The translations under genes were made by a program, and so were the position numbers. Below the pieces are notes generated by a model. That model was not told the DNA's origin. It made no database searches and was given only the letters and a program-made list of their open reading frames with translations. Positions 1 to 10,999 of a stretch of 64,000 nucleotides of DNA are shown here, piece after piece; the first letter of the stretch is position 1; each line of letters opens with the position of its first letter. The stretch is from Erinaceus europaeus. Lineage: Eukaryota; Chordata; Mammalia; Eulipotyphla; Erinaceidae. Location of the stretch: NCBI RefSeq assembly GCF_950295315.1, contig NW_026647346.1, forward strand, positions 78,619-142,618, written 5' to 3'.

Positions 1-26
1 TGGAGTATGCTGAGGATGACATCAGT
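1..26 (+). CDS. Copy A, partial exon (end of PH-domain region)
   Basis: The sequence ends in AGT|GTAAGT, a strong donor, and is followed by intron matching the intron after the copy B exon at 36418-36517. Read in phase 0 it gives EYAEDDIS, the counterpart of KQVEDIT in copy B. Only the last 26 bases lie in the window. The identification rests on the copy B comparison. Confidence 0.55.
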
Positions 27-477
27 GTAAGTGTATCTAAGACTAGAATGTACATTCCAAGCTCCTGCCTTGGACAGAAAGAGGTCTAGAGATGAGGGAA
101 GAATCCAGAATGTACCAGACAGGAAAGTGTATTTTCCTACAGATACACAGGTCTGTGTATACACAGAAAAGGAAGCTGGGACTATATGCAACAATAATTA
201 ATTTGACTTAAACCTGGAGAGAACATGGCACATGAAATGTCACAATTTTTTCCAGAAGGCTTCTTGTGTCAATCCTTGATGTCTCTTGTACTTAACTGTT
301 TTCAAGAGACAGCTTTTCTTTTCACATGGAGGTTTTCCCCAGTTGACTGTTGCGTATACAGAATTGTCTGTGTCATTTCCAGTAGATTATTAACCCCTGG
401 ACAGGGTGACACTTTTAATTGAAGAGAAAATATTGACCCCAGTTTTCTTTATTCAACTGGAAAAAAGCAAGAAAGGG

Positions 478-735
478 TGTGGGGGGAGACAGTGGTGCAC
501 CTGGCAGAGTGCACATATCACCATGCAAGAGGACGTGGGTTCAAGTCCCTGGGTCCTACTTGCAGCAGGGGAGCTTCCTGTGAGGTGAAGCAGTACTGCA
601 GGTGTCTGTCTAGTCCTCTGCCCCTTCCTCCCCCTTGTTTCCTCTCTATGAAATAAAATGAAAAAAGAAGACGACGATGGCAGCCAGGAGCAGTGGAGTC
701 ATGATGCAGCCACCAAGCCCTGGTGGCAATATAGT
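478..735 (+). repeat. tRNA-derived SINE (hedgehog type)
   Basis: A degenerate A-box-like head is followed by GGTTCAAGTCCCTGG (B-box-like), GGTGAAGCAGTACTGCAGG, a CT-rich body and the 3' block GGAGCAGTGGAGTCATGATGC. Old copy; borders approximate. Confidence 0.8.
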
Positions 736-802
736 TCTTTGTGTATTATTTGATTTCTAGAATTGCAGTGCTGTAACCAAGATATTTATAATGAAGAACA
801 AA

Positions 803-1080
803 GTTTTTTTTTTTTTAAGTCTCCAAGGTTATAGCTGGGACTAAGTACCAGCATTAAAATTCTACTGCTCCTGGAATCGGTATTTTTTTCTCCATTTTAC
901 TGGATAGGACAGACAGAAATTGAGAGTGGGGAGGAGAGAGACAACCGCAGACCTTCTTTGTTGCTAGTGAAGCAATCCACCTACAACTAGGGAGTCAGTG
1001 CCTTGAACCCGAGTCCTTGCGCTGGTCCTTGTGTTTAATACTACATGTGCTGAACCAGGTGTGCCACTGCCTGGCCCTCC
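803..1080 (-). repeat. tRNA-derived SINE (hedgehog type)
   Basis: Reverse-complement copy starting at a poly(T) run, with the body GGATAGGACAGACAGAAATTGAGAG and the tRNA-like end at about 1000-1080. Confidence 0.8.
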
Positions 1081-1685
1081 AAAGACATTCTCTTGCCTAC
1101 ATTTTCACTAGTGACTGAATAATGGTTAATAAGCTCACATAAATATAGGGGTATATTTCCATGCTCACCCCACTCCAAAGCTTTGTGTCTCCCATAACAA
1201 ATAACTCCATAGTTCTCATAAACATTGAGATAATTTGACACTTAAATTTGGGGGGTAGAATGAATGTGATTATGCTTAGTGAAGTGAGGAGGTGAAAGCT
1301 ATTAGGTGGCTTCACACATTTATAGAATATAGAGAAATGAGTCATGTGAACTTGAGCATAGAAACTTTGAATATCTGTCTCAAATGTGTTGATTGACTTC
1401 TCTCACTGAGTTAGGATCCTTAGTCATTATGAGCTCAGGTAGTTCTTCTTCCCTGTTTTCTGTATTGTTCTCATGAGATCTGCTTACAGATATATTAGAC
1501 CCTTTGATAATGCATGCAGGTTCCTTGGGCACTGTGTGCTCTTTGTTCAATTCTCTATCGCCTTTATGGTGGAATGATTTATACTGATCTATTATAAAAC
1601 CAATTCCTCCTTCCACTCTTGTCTCCACTAGCAACTTAGTGTGTCAAGAATATGCCTTCCATGCACCTGTTTGAGTTCACAGATT

Positions 1686-1880
1686 ATAATGTGTAAGGAC
1701 CTGGGTACCAGCACTCTTCCCCACCTGCAGGGAAAAAGCTTTGTGAGTGGTGAAGCAGAGAGGCAATTCTCCCTTCTTTCCCCCCCTCTCCTCCCCCTCT
1801 CTTTTACCCCATACCTCTCTTATTTCTGGATGTCTCTAATAAACTAAATTAAATTAAATTAAATTAAATTAAATAAAGAA
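1686..1880 (+). repeat. SINE copy with (AATTA)n tail
   Basis: Diverged head, recognisable CCCACCTGCAGGG and GTGGTGAAGCAGAG blocks, CT-rich body and a tail expanded to a pentanucleotide array at about 1846-1873. Confidence 0.75.
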
Positions 1881-1889
1881 TAAGCCTTT

Positions 1890-2135
1890 CCAGCTGGGTG
1901 GTTAACACAGTGGGTTGAACACACAAGTCCTCATCTACAGTGACCCAGAGGGGAGACATCACAAGCCTGGAAGCAGTCATGAAGGTGTCTCTCTCTGTCT
2001 CTTCTCTCTCTCTCAGCCCCCCTCCTCTCTCAATTTCTCTCTGTCTTATCAAATAAAATAGAAAGGAAAAAATGACCACTGGCAGTGGTGCCTGCCAAAG
2101 CTCCAGTAATAATGCTGGTGGTACTAAATAAGGAC
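1890..2135 (+). repeat. tRNA-derived SINE (hedgehog type)
   Basis: Directly follows another SINE. Head GGGTGGTTAACACAGTGGGTTG, CT-rich body, TCTGTCTTATC and the 3' block around GCAGTGGTGCCTGCC. Confidence 0.75.
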
Positions 2136-2459
2136 TGAATATATGTGACTTTCAGATATTTTTTAAGCTACTAAATGATTGGTTTTAAATTACTTCAATT
2201 TCTTCGCTAATTTTTATCCATCATGAACATATTTCTGTTTATATCATGTCAATAGGTGGAGTAGAAGTTTGTGGTTTTTTTCTTTTTTCTTTTGCATAAT
2301 TTGAGCATCTGCATCATGTCAGGGTTGGCCTTCACTCTGCAGCATTGATGACACTTTCTTGCTTCTTCATATACCAGGCAATGCTTCTCATCACGTTGGG
2401 GGAATTGTGGGTTTTTTCTTTCCAATAATTTGATTAGATAGTTGACATTTTTTTTACAT

Positions 2460-2745
2460 TTTTTAAATTTTTAAAAATATTTATTTATTCCTTTTGTTGC
2501 TCTTGTTATATGTCTGTAGTTATGATTGATGTTGTCATCGTAATTGGATAGGACAGAGAGAAATGGGGAGAGGAGGGAAAGACAGAGAGGGGGAAAGAAA
2601 GATAGACACCTGCATACCTGCTTCACTGCTTGTGAAGTGACTCCTCTCCAGGTGGGAGACCAAGACTTGAGTCGGGATCCTTACACCAGTCCTTGTGCTT
2701 TGTGCCATGTGTACTTAACCTGCGACGCTAAGGCCAGACTCCCAA
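2460..2745 (-). repeat. tRNA-derived SINE (hedgehog type)
   Basis: Reverse copy with GGATAGGACAGAGAGAAATGG and GAAGTGACTCCTCTCCAGG blocks. Confidence 0.85.
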
Positions 2746-3061
2746 GATAGTTGACACTTAAAATTACAAATTACTCACTCAACTGGGAGTTACCTGTGTG
2801 CATATCCTGAGACTAGAGAGCAAGCAGGAAGAAATCCACATATCCTTGTCAACACACTTCTGAACATGCACTGAAAACCCAAGGAATCACTAAACTCTAG
2901 TGTCAACTCTAAACCACAGTCACCCCCAGGGTTCAAGTCGCTTTGGTGCTGGACACAGGGTTCTCTCTCTCTCTCTCTGGGGAAACAGAGCAGCTGGGAA
3001 ATGTGTTCTTCCAGAGCTCACTCCCAACGTTTATTGTAACCCTGACTTCTTTCTCTCCCAG

Positions 3062-3128
3062 GACTCTGAGGAAGATGATCAGGGACCTGTGAGTTTCAGA
3101 ATGGAAGAAACCACAGAGCCACCTGCAG
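3062..3128 (+). CDS. Copy A internal exon
   Basis: Acceptor CTCTCCCAG| and donor GCAG|GTGAGT. Phase 0 in, phase 1 out. It encodes an acidic stretch beginning DSEEDDQGPVSF and ending TTEPPA. The copy B exon (43943-43985) is 24 bases shorter, an in-frame difference. No known domain. Confidence 0.6.
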
Positions 3129-3608
3129 GTGAGTGCCAGGGCAATCTGAGAAGAGGCTAACTGGAGTGAGACATTAACTGCAAAGACTCAGAGTAAATGG
3201 TTTCCAGCTTCGCTTCAATACCTTCTGACAGGGAATAGCTCAGGTAACAGGTATCCGTGCATTCAGTAGACAGCTCACTGCCTCTGTAACAGGCTCTAGG
3301 GGCAGTCCTTGCTTCTCTACTTCTTTCTCTGTGGCAGATTGGGCTGCTCTGTAGAGCTCTTCCTCATGAGGAATTCATGGCATTCCAGGCACAGGAATGT
3401 ATAAGAGCATCTTCCTCTTTATTTTGTCAACACTTTTCTTGGGCACATGTGAGTGCCGGGTCTCCTGTCAGATTCAGGGATACAGAGACACAGAGACACA
3501 GCCTTCTTAGCAAAGAAGGTCCAGGAGAAGGTCCGTGTGTCATATTCTACATGAGGTGAGTCTCTTCATGGTCAGCCTGGACCTAGACTGAGGTTTCTCT
3601 CCATCTAG

Positions 3609-3737
3609 ATGGCAAACATCTGCAGGAGCATGAAGTGGGCCAAATGCCGGCCACTGAGGAGTTTCCACTTGAAGTCGATGACTCCCCCAGCCTGGCATGT
3701 GGAGACCATCAGGGGAGAGGGGACACCCTGGGTGCCT
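3609..3737 (+). CDS. Copy A internal exon with a changed splice donor
   Basis: Acceptor CTCCATCTAG|. Phase 1 in. It encodes GKHLQEHEVGQMPATEE and a Pro/Glu-rich tail. The matching copy B exon ends at CCAG|GTCAGA, but about 20 bases carrying that donor are absent here. The next usable donor, CCT|GTAAAT at 3738, gives phase 1 out and joins the following exon in frame. Without it, reading runs to a TGA near 3764. The donor choice is inference. Confidence 0.5.
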
Positions 3738-3947
3738 GTAAATGCCCTCCTGAAACAAGCTCATGACCCTGAAAACCAATCCCATTGGGGGACACAGGAT
3801 TGGCAGGAACCCAGTAGCCCCCAGAAACCATGCACGTCTCCCTGAAAAACACAGCTCCCTTGCCATGCTGTGGGCACACTATGTGGTCATGATGGGCTCA
3901 TCAGGGCACCTCAGCCTGAACCTATGCTTGGATTTCTCTCCTCACAG

Positions 3948-4115
3948 ACTGTGACTACCACTGTGAAAATGGAATGGCACCACCGCCCGTGACTGAGGAC
4001 CTGTCACAGGAACAGGAAGACTCCAGCTCGGCTTCCAGCCACCAGGAGTCCTTCCTTTTGGAGCAGCTACTAGAGGACACCCCAGGTCAGCTCCTCCTCA
4101 AGCCCAGGTCCCCAG
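3948..4115 (+). CDS. Copy A exon with ARHGAP20-like linker motif
   Basis: Acceptor TCTCCTCACAG|; donor CCCCAG|GTCAGG at 4116. Phase 1 in and out. It encodes HQESFLLEQLLEDTPGQ followed by LLLKPRSPG. From family knowledge, ARHGAP20 carries a similar pattern (E-x-F-L-x-E-Q-L, six residues, then Q-x-x-L-K-P) between its RA and RhoGAP regions. An earlier donor at 4086 is also in phase 1 but would cut this motif. The exon has no counterpart in copy B. Confidence 0.55.
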
Positions 4116-4602
4116 GTCAGGTCAGCAGGGGAGAGGGGAACTGCACCCTTTGCTGCAAGTGCCACCTCTCTGGCCATCTATCCCCTCCTGAAAACAAGCT
4201 CAGGACACTGAAAACCAAACTCCCTGGGGAAATGGGACCAGAATATACACCAGAATTAACAATGACCCAGCATGATACTTCCAGTGTCAAGTTTACAGAA
4301 ACCTCTTAAGTTCTCAATTAAAAAGCCAACTCCAGTTCCACAACTTCAAACTCAGTAAAAATTAGGGAGTCCTGTTCTCCTGTCTCAACTCCTCATTAAA
4401 CATTTTCCTGCTGACATGCAGGACTCGTCTCCTAGATTTAAGCCTGGGTTTGCTCTCCCCATCAGTCCCTCTGCAATGGTGTCAGTGAGATAGTGGACCC
4501 TTGGCCCCTTGGTTCTCTGATTCCTTCATCCTCTCACTGCCTCTGCTCTGCTGCCTGGGGTGCCTCCTTTGTCCATTGCTAAACCCACTGCTATGTTCAC
4601 AG

Positions 4603-5045
4603 GACTCTGTGCTGGAGGTGACTCTACCTGGACCCTGGGCAGCTCTGTTGGCAGAGGCCACCAGAAGAGCATCTTGGTGGCTGTGGACCAGAGGGCTAAC
4701 ACTGTCAGCACCCTCCATGTTGTGGAAAGCATCTGGCAGAGCTCCGTGTCCACCTGTCTGCACGGGGCCCTCTCATGGCTGCCTCTGCTGGACCTCACCG
4801 CCTCTGAGCCCAGGGTTGACTATCTGATGGGCTATGGGGACAGGGCCACCCACAAGGTGTCACTCTACAACTATGCCCTGGGCAACCCCATCATCCCTGT
4901 GAACCTGGCAGTGGAGGATATCAGGGACTGTGTCCATCTGGTCCACCAGAAGGAGAAGGCCACCTGCACTCAGTTCTCCTGCCTCATGGCAGTGCTGTGC
5001 ACCCACAACCACACAGAGCTTAATGAGGAGGAGAGCGAGGAGTGA
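4603..5045 (+). CDS. Copy A last coding exon
   Basis: Acceptor TATGTTCACAG|, phase 1, 147 codons including TGA. The product starts GLCAGGDSTWTLGSS and ends in an acidic tail NEEESEE. I recognise no domain. The first 30 bases match the copy B last exon closely, after which the proteins differ at nearly half of the positions although the preceding introns remain alike. A second open frame overlaps (4501-4827), but the phase fits only this one. Confidence 0.5.
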
Positions 5046-6123
5046 GACCCTCCATCCTGGTCCCTGTTCTGCTAGAGGTAGGCGCCTTCTTCCTGACTGA
5101 TGCCAGTGGTACAAAGGTGACCAGGCTCCTGGACACTCCTCATCTACACCATGATTCTGGGTGAGCCTAGGCCATGTGAGATTAGTCCAGCAACCAGTCT
5201 GTGTGAGACACATGGTGTTCTGGTTGTTTAAAACAGGACAAGAGAATCACATCCCAACAATGGCAGGACTTCATTCTTCTGGCAGCACAGTCTGGGAGAA
5301 GGCTGCAGAAATTTGCTGTATTGTGTTAAAAGGAAAGGTTTCTACTCTGTGCTGACTAGGTTTTAATATATTTAACTCTTTTGTTAATGATTCAATTTAC
5401 CTAATGGCTAGAGACAGTAATTAAAATGGGCGGGAGAGACAGAGAAGGAGAGAAGGAGAGACACCTACAGCTCTGCTTTCCAGCTCCTGAAGCTTTCCTT
5501 TTCTGCAGGTGGGTACAGGCATATTAACCCAGGACCTTACTCACTGTGGCATGTGTGCTCACCAGGTGGGCACCACACAGCCCCTTGATGCATTTATCTC
5601 CTTGGAGAAATTTTCTCCTGGGATAATACATTTCTTCAGGAATCAAGAGGAAGCTACTATCTAAGAATGTGACTTATCTAAGACAGCTCTCTGTGTTTCA
5701 TTTCAGACATGACAATAAGACAGCCTCCTAATTCCAAGCTGGGAGAGTGACACCTACAGAAAGGCGCAGTGATGGACCATCTCAGACCTCTCTGTGCGGG
5801 GTCCAGGCAGCTCCCTGTCTACACAGTGCTCAGCTGCTAAGGAGCTCAGGGCTCCTCTCAGCACCTTGTTGGGGGCTCCCCTGGCAGGTCTGCAATCAGT
5901 GACGCCACCTGGGTGTCTGCTGGAATGCCTACAGCCATCCTTCCCCTTCCTAGAACTGACCCTTTCTTTTTCCTAGTAGTATGATATACAATATACAATT
6001 GAGAACAATTATATTCTAATACTTTGCAGGATTTTGAATTGTTCCTCAGTCCTGCCATCTATGTGTAAACTTCCTGGTGGAAGACATGAAGCCCTCTGAC
6101 TAAGACTGTTCTTTTAAACTTTT
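5046..6123. other. Downstream of copy A: one SINE, otherwise no gene seen
   Basis: Holds the 3' end region of copy A, a SINE at about 5378-5587, and roughly 500 bases (5590-6123) up to the provirus LTR with no recognisable gene. No AATAAA lies close after the stop codon, so the transcript end is unknown. Confidence 0.4.
5378..5587 (-). repeat. tRNA-derived SINE (truncated)
   Basis: Purine-rich GGGAGAGACAGAGAAGG block, then ACACCTACAGCTCTGCTT and a GCAGGTGGGTA block, in reverse orientation. Confidence 0.65.
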
Positions 6124-6190
6124 TGTCTAGTGGGTGGTAACGAGCAAAATCAAACCACCATCCACTGCAAGGAAGCAAAAGCAAAAGATC

Positions 6191-6196
6191 TTTATT
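6191..6196 (-). terminator. LTR polyadenylation signal AATAAA
   Basis: TTTATT on the + strand reads AATAAA in provirus orientation, downstream of the TATA-like box, as expected for the R region. Confidence 0.65.
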
Positions 6197-6272
6197 CACG
6201 AGCTCGAGTTTTGGCCAAGTGGCAGCTAGTAACAGCCTACCAGCTAGACCCCGAACCAGGCTCAAACCACAC

Positions 6273-6280
6273 AATTTATA
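6273..6280 (-). promoter_or_regulatory. LTR TATA-like box
   Basis: TATAAATT in provirus orientation, upstream of the LTR AATAAA. Position fits a U3 core promoter; activity is not shown. Confidence 0.55.
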
Positions 6281-6780
6281 GGAATTCAAAATACACTCAG
6301 GGAGGGGGAACACACCATCTTAACAATCTATATCCAATTACATCATATGGAAAGCGCGGAATCCAATTATTTCAAACCAAGCAAAAAGCGGGATCCATTC
6401 AAAGCAAAGCGCGGGCAAATTTTAAACCTTGCAAAACCACACAACCAATGGGACTTAACCAGGGTCTAGGTCCCCACGTTCCCCTACCATCTGGCCATAC
6501 CATCTGGAAACCAGTATACCTCTAATCTGTGCAAAGGTCCTCATAAGGCTAGCCCTCATGCAGAACTCTGCAAAAACACCCGATGGCCTCCACTGATTAG
6601 TCCTGTTTTTCAAAGGGAAAAGGGCAAGAGACTTTTCACTCCACTCAGCAAACAACTTAACTTCTAAGAGAAAAGTGGAACTTAAAACTTAAGACCTAAA
6701 ACTAAAATGGGAACTTAAAATCTACTTAGATGCATCTCAGAGAGGGGTTTTTTATTGTAACCGCTTGTTACCGCCTGTCA

Positions 6781-6794
6781 CATTCCCCACTAGT
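6781..6794 (-). promoter_or_regulatory. Polypurine tract
   Basis: In element orientation ACTAGTGGGGAATG lies directly before the U3 start TGACAGG. This is the usual place for the plus-strand primer of a gammaretrovirus. Confidence 0.65.
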
Positions 6795-7530
6795 CTTAGC
6801 TGACAATCAAATCCTTGATTTTCCGGATCATAGAGACCAGAGTAATAATTGGTTTCAGAGGTCCGATAGGGTTCTAGGTACATGGTAGCACTTGCAACTG
6901 GATAGTAAAATATGCACCGGGGTCCTTCCTGGTAAATATCAATCGGACGCCCCACACCCTTCCCTTTACCCAAAGGTCAGTCTCATACCAAGTCTTAACT
7001 TTTACCTCCACAGGGTTACACTCTCATGTAGAGCTGCAGATGGGGGTGGTCGGATAGCTCACCCTTGAGAATATTATGTGATTGTCATTGTTCATCTCAG
7101 AGGATATAGTCAAACATTCTCCCCACTGGCCACAAAAGTAGTGGGATTCTCCCTGGCATTTGGTGTCCTGAACCCAGTCCTCTTTGGGGCAGACATAGAA
7201 GGGTAGCTTCTGAAGGCAGGTCTCTCAGTCGATGGTGTCACACCCTCCATTATTCGTAATTCCCCATTGACTGGTCCAGTTCCTCCCTTTCCGGACAAGG
7301 GGCCATTTCTGCGCGTCCCAGTCTGCTCCAAACAGGTCACATAGGTCAAAAGTGAGTATCGGTTGTCCTGCAGTTGGCTGGAAGGCCACCACCTTTCCAT
7401 TCTCATTCACCACCTTCCATACATACAGAGAGGACACTTGAGAACTCCAGCCAAAGCAAAGCAGGAGCACCAGGACTAGCCCGAGACCAGTCGGATCTTC
7501 ATTTGGTCCGCGGTAGACACAGCGTGCCAT
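6781..7530 (-). pseudogene. env: env remnant (N-terminal surface-subunit region)
   Basis: An ATG at 7530 opens inside the end of pol. A hydrophobic signal peptide (LVLVLLLCFGW) is followed by surface-subunit-like sequence with Cys and Trp until a stop at 7225. Further surface-like fragments appear in other frames to 6781, next to the LTR. No transmembrane subunit, fusion peptide or immunosuppressive-type region is present, so most of env has been lost. It cannot encode a functional envelope. Confidence 0.75.
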
Positions 7531-9537
7531 CCTCTCCGGCCATCTGCCTCTGGGGGGTCCACAGCAAACTTGTCCAAGCGTGTGTGGTGAATCCAACGTC
7601 GCTTCCCAGCGACCTTTGCAGTGGTTGGTGTGCTTAGGACCACGGTGCACGGTCCTTCCCACCGGGCCTCAAGATGATCAGGATGCAACTTCTCCACCAA
7701 CACGGAATCACCAGGCTCGAACAAGGGGGGCCGATCCGGTCCTGGCCTTCCTCCCTCTGGGTTCCAGGCTTCACGTTCCAGATGGCGAGGCTGGCCTTTC
7801 TTTGCCCCACCTGCAAAGCCTGTAGGGACTCTAGGAAATTACCTCGTGCCACCTCGGCCAATTTCTCGGCCCCTACCCTGGGCACAAGAGTAGGCAATTT
7901 GTCATACATAATTGCAAATGGGGTAAATCCAGAAACATATGGGGTATTTATACTTTTTAACAATGCAAAGGTTAAAAGGGAAACCCAGTTCCCGCCAGCC
8001 TCTATTTTTAATTTTGTTAAACTTTCCTTAAGTGTCCTATTCGTTTCTACTTGCCCTGAGCTCTGGGGGCGATAAATGCAATGCAGTTTCCATTTAATTT
8101 GCCAAGTTTCAGCCAATTGTTGGGTGACCTTGGCGATGAATGCCGGGCCACTGTCCGACCCCAGAGAATAAGGAAGTCCAAACCTTGGAATAATTTCAAA
8201 GACCAATTGCTTTACTACTACCTGGGAAGTCTCTTTCCTAGTGGGGAAGGCTTCAGCCCATCCTGAAAAAGTGTCTACCATGACTAAGAGATACTTAGAG
8301 CCTCCTGGAGCCTCAGGCATCTCAGTGAAGTCCAATTCCCAGTGCTCTCCGGGTTCCTCCCCTTGCCACCGGGTTCCAGATCCCTTAACCTGGACGGGGC
8401 TGGCATTGACCCTGGCACATGTGGCACAGTGGCTTGCCACACTTCGGGAGATCCTATGTAAACCTACTATCAAATAAAATTTATTGATTAATTCAGCCAG
8501 TTTGTCTCCCCCGGTATGAGTGCTTCCATGTGCCAGCGTTACCACCTGTGTTCCCAATTGTTGGGGAAGCAGAATCCTCTCTTCAGGGAGGATGATCCAT
8601 CCATCTTCACTCGGTTTTCCTCCGAGCCTTTTACCCAATTCTTCCTCTTGTCCTGAATATCCTGGTTTCCATTCTTTTAGTATCTCCTCTGGCGAGGACA
8701 CCACTAGCTGAGCATGGGTCCCCACTAGTCTTTGGGCTGCCTCCCGAGCGGTTTTATCAGCGAACTGATTACCCCGCGCAACATCAGAGTCATCTTTTTT
8801 TGGTGCCCTTTGCAGTGAATCACAGCAACCTTCTCCGGTCCCCATATAGCTGCCAGCAGGGCTAATATTTCTTGAGCATGCTTGATAGCTTTTCCCCCTG
8901 CAGTCAACAATCCCCTTTCTTGATATAGTGTCCCATGAACATGAACAGTGGCAAAGGCATACCTGCTGTCAGTGTACACATTTATCTTCTTCCCTGCTCC
9001 CCATTTGAGTGCTTGCGTGAGAGCTATCAGCTCTGCCTTTTGGGCTGAAGTCCCTTGTGGCAACGATGCAGCCCACAGGACCTTCTGGTTTGTGACTATG
9101 GCAGCCCCTGCATACCGTACACTGTCCTGTGCATCCAGCAGTGGAACCTCCGTCAGATCAGCTCTCAGCGAGGTCAGGGTTTCCAGGATCTCTCCACGGT
9201 CATGGGTGACTTCCTCCTCCGCGTTGGGGAGCAGGGTGGCAGGATTCAAAGCCTCAGTCTGCTTAAAAGTGGTACAGGGCGGATCCAGTAACAGCACCTG
9301 GTAATGGGTGACCTGAGAGTTAGTCATCCACCAGCCGGGGGGAGAGTGAAGTAGACTGGCCAGATTGTGGGTAGTTACAATCTCCAGAGTTTGTCCAAAA
9401 GTCAATTTAGTAGTCTTTTTCATCAGTAGGGCAGCGGCTGCTCTCCCCCTTCCGAGAGTTTTTCCCTGGGCTCCCAGGGGTTGAGGGAGCCCTGACCCTC
9501 CTAATCTAGGACCAGGAGGGGCGCTTCTTCTTCTCTG
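7476..9537 (-). pseudogene. pol: pol remnant: RNase H and integrase, no protease or RT core
   Basis: After the gag UAG the same frame runs into the connection and RNase H region (to about 8770) with KAELIALTQAL and YTDSRYAF acidic-residue motifs. A frameshift leads to integrase (about 8700-7634): an HHCC zinc region (H..H then CATC) and a D,D,E core seen in LDFTEM, GSDSGPAF and SGQVETN. A second frameshift near 7750 leads to the integrase C-terminal domain (to 7476). Protease and the whole RT palm, including its YxDD box, are missing, so the join near 9450 marks a large internal deletion. Confidence 0.85.
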
Positions 9538-10999
9538 CTAGGCCCCTTCCCTTTTTCTCTGCTCTGGGCACTTATCCTTCCAGTGTCCTTCTTTTTTACA
9601 AAATGCACACTGATCTTTTCCTAGGAACTTGGCCCTTCCTGCCTTCCTTGTTAGTCCCCAACCTTTTTCTCCTCCTGTTTCCCTTGCCAACAGGACCCAG
9701 GTCATCTTCTTATGTAGTTCCACCGTGGTCTTCGCCGGGTCCTCCCTATTTTCAAAAACCTTCTGGGAAATTGCCAATAATTCAGAGAGAGATGTCCCTT
9801 GAAAACCCTCTAACTTCTGCAGCTTCTTTCTAATATCTGTGGCGGATTCAGCTACGAAGTGGAGGATGACAGCCTGCACATTCTCGGTGGCTTTAGGATC
9901 TATGGGGGTCCAGGTTCGATACACCTGGTAAAGCCTCTCTAGGAAAGCAGTTGGGCTCTCATTCGCACCCTGTATACACTCGGTCACCTTAGACAAATTA
10001 GTAGGCTTTCGGCCTGCAGCCCGAATGCCTCTCAATACAGTCTGGTGGTACCTAGCAAGGGCTTCAGATCCGGCGCTTGTGTTGGGGTCCCACTTGGGGC
10101 GGGTCTGGGGGAACACCTCCTCCACCATGTCCTGGTTTGTAGGTGGTTCTCCTCGGTGGTCCCGGACCTGTTCCTTTCCCTCCTGCTTAATTCTTTCCCT
10201 TTCCTCCATGGTGAACAAAGTATTTAACAGCTGCTGACAATCGACCCAAGTGGCTTGATGAGTATAAAAGATGGACTCCAGCAGGGTAGCCACTCCCTCT
10301 GGATCTGCTGAAAAAGGAGGATTCTGGTTCTTCCAGTTACACAAGTCAGAGGTGGTGAAAGGGACACACACCCTCAGCGGCCTCCCCCTGGCATCCGACT
10401 CCCCTGCCTCCCTTAAAGGAAAAGTTCCCGCTGGTGCTGTCCATAGGTCGTTCCCGCTCTGGTGTGGGGCGGACTTAAGAGACGCGACGGGACCCCAGAT
10501 GTAGAATCTGGCTCAGGAGCAGTGGCCCTAAGGGAACCAGAATATGGAGTGGGATTTCCATTCCTCCATCTTCTCAGTCTTGGGGGAGTTTCAGGGAGAA
10601 CAGGACAGGTGGGTCTCCTAAGAGTCCCATTTCTCCTGTCCCCCCGGGCTATGTACACTCCTGGCTTGCTTTTCTCATTGGGGTTCCTCTGACATTCCTG
10701 TAAATACTTAGGCTGGTCATGGATAATACCCATCCAGACTTTGATATACGGCATCTGATCCGGGTGCCCAGGGTCCCCGAAAATCACATCTTGCACAGCG
10801 GCACATGTTTCTCAATCCAGGCTTCCTTCCTCTGGCCAACCTACTCCAAAGGTGGGCCATTCTCTTGCACAAAACTTCCTCAATGTGAAGGCATCTACCT
10901 GAACCCTGAATCCAGAGGCCCTTCTGGAGAAATCTGGGAAATTTTTAATCAGATATTCCAAAGGGGTGAAGTGAGCTGGTTTTGGACAGCCTGTCCCAT
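9538..10999 (-). pseudogene. gag: gag remnant
   Basis: It starts MGQAVQNQL at 10999, with Gly2 available for myristoylation. The frame breaks after about 16 codons (near 10950), resumes as matrix and p12-like Pro/Arg-rich sequence (10796-10413) and shifts again near 10420. Capsid and nucleocapsid follow (10371-9538), with one zinc knuckle CAFCKKEGHWKDKC, and end at a UAG. The downstream frame continues from that UAG, as for gammaretroviral readthrough. Two frameshifts make it non-coding as a whole. Confidence 0.85.

Larger units (their letters stand above)
27..3061 (+). other. Copy A intron with five SINE copies
   Basis: Intron homologous to 36518-43942 of copy B. Unique DNA matches copy B at about 27-460 and 2270-3061. 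SINEs lie at 478-735, 803-1080, 1686-1880, 1890-2135 and 2460-2745. Bases 1080-1640 contain no gene or repeat that I recognise. Confidence 0.6.
1..5045 (+). other. Copy A of a tandemly duplicated ARHGAP20-like gene (3' half)
   Basis: The last five coding exons of a gene whose upstream part lies left of the window: 1-26, 3062-3128, 3609-3737, 3948-4115 and 4603-5045. All junctions have AG acceptors and GT donors, and the phases agree (0, 1, 1, 1). The same exons and intron flanks recur about 36-41 kb downstream in copy B. The exon at 3948 holds EQLLEDTPGQLLLKP, which resembles the segment between the RA and RhoGAP regions of ARHGAP20. No RhoGAP domain follows and the last exon is unrecognised. 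The frame is open throughout, so this copy may be active, but nothing proves expression. Confidence 0.6.
6124..6780 (-). repeat. 3' LTR of the provirus
   Basis: About 657 bp. In element orientation it starts TGACAGGCGG directly after the polypurine tract and ends ACTAGACA, so it has TG...CA ends. It contains a TATA-like TATAAATT (6273-6280) and an AATAAA signal (6191-6196) about 80 bases further on. The outer end (6124) is chosen by the CA rule and could be 6131. Confidence 0.8.

Noticed and set aside
4501..4827. Alternative frame over the copy A last exon (VLEVTLPGPWAALL)
   Set aside because: It does not fit the phase of the previous exon and in copy B it ends early; kept only as a shadow.
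7110..7406. A separate reverse open frame next to env
   Set aside because: It overlaps the env remnant in another frame and has no retroviral or host motif of its own.
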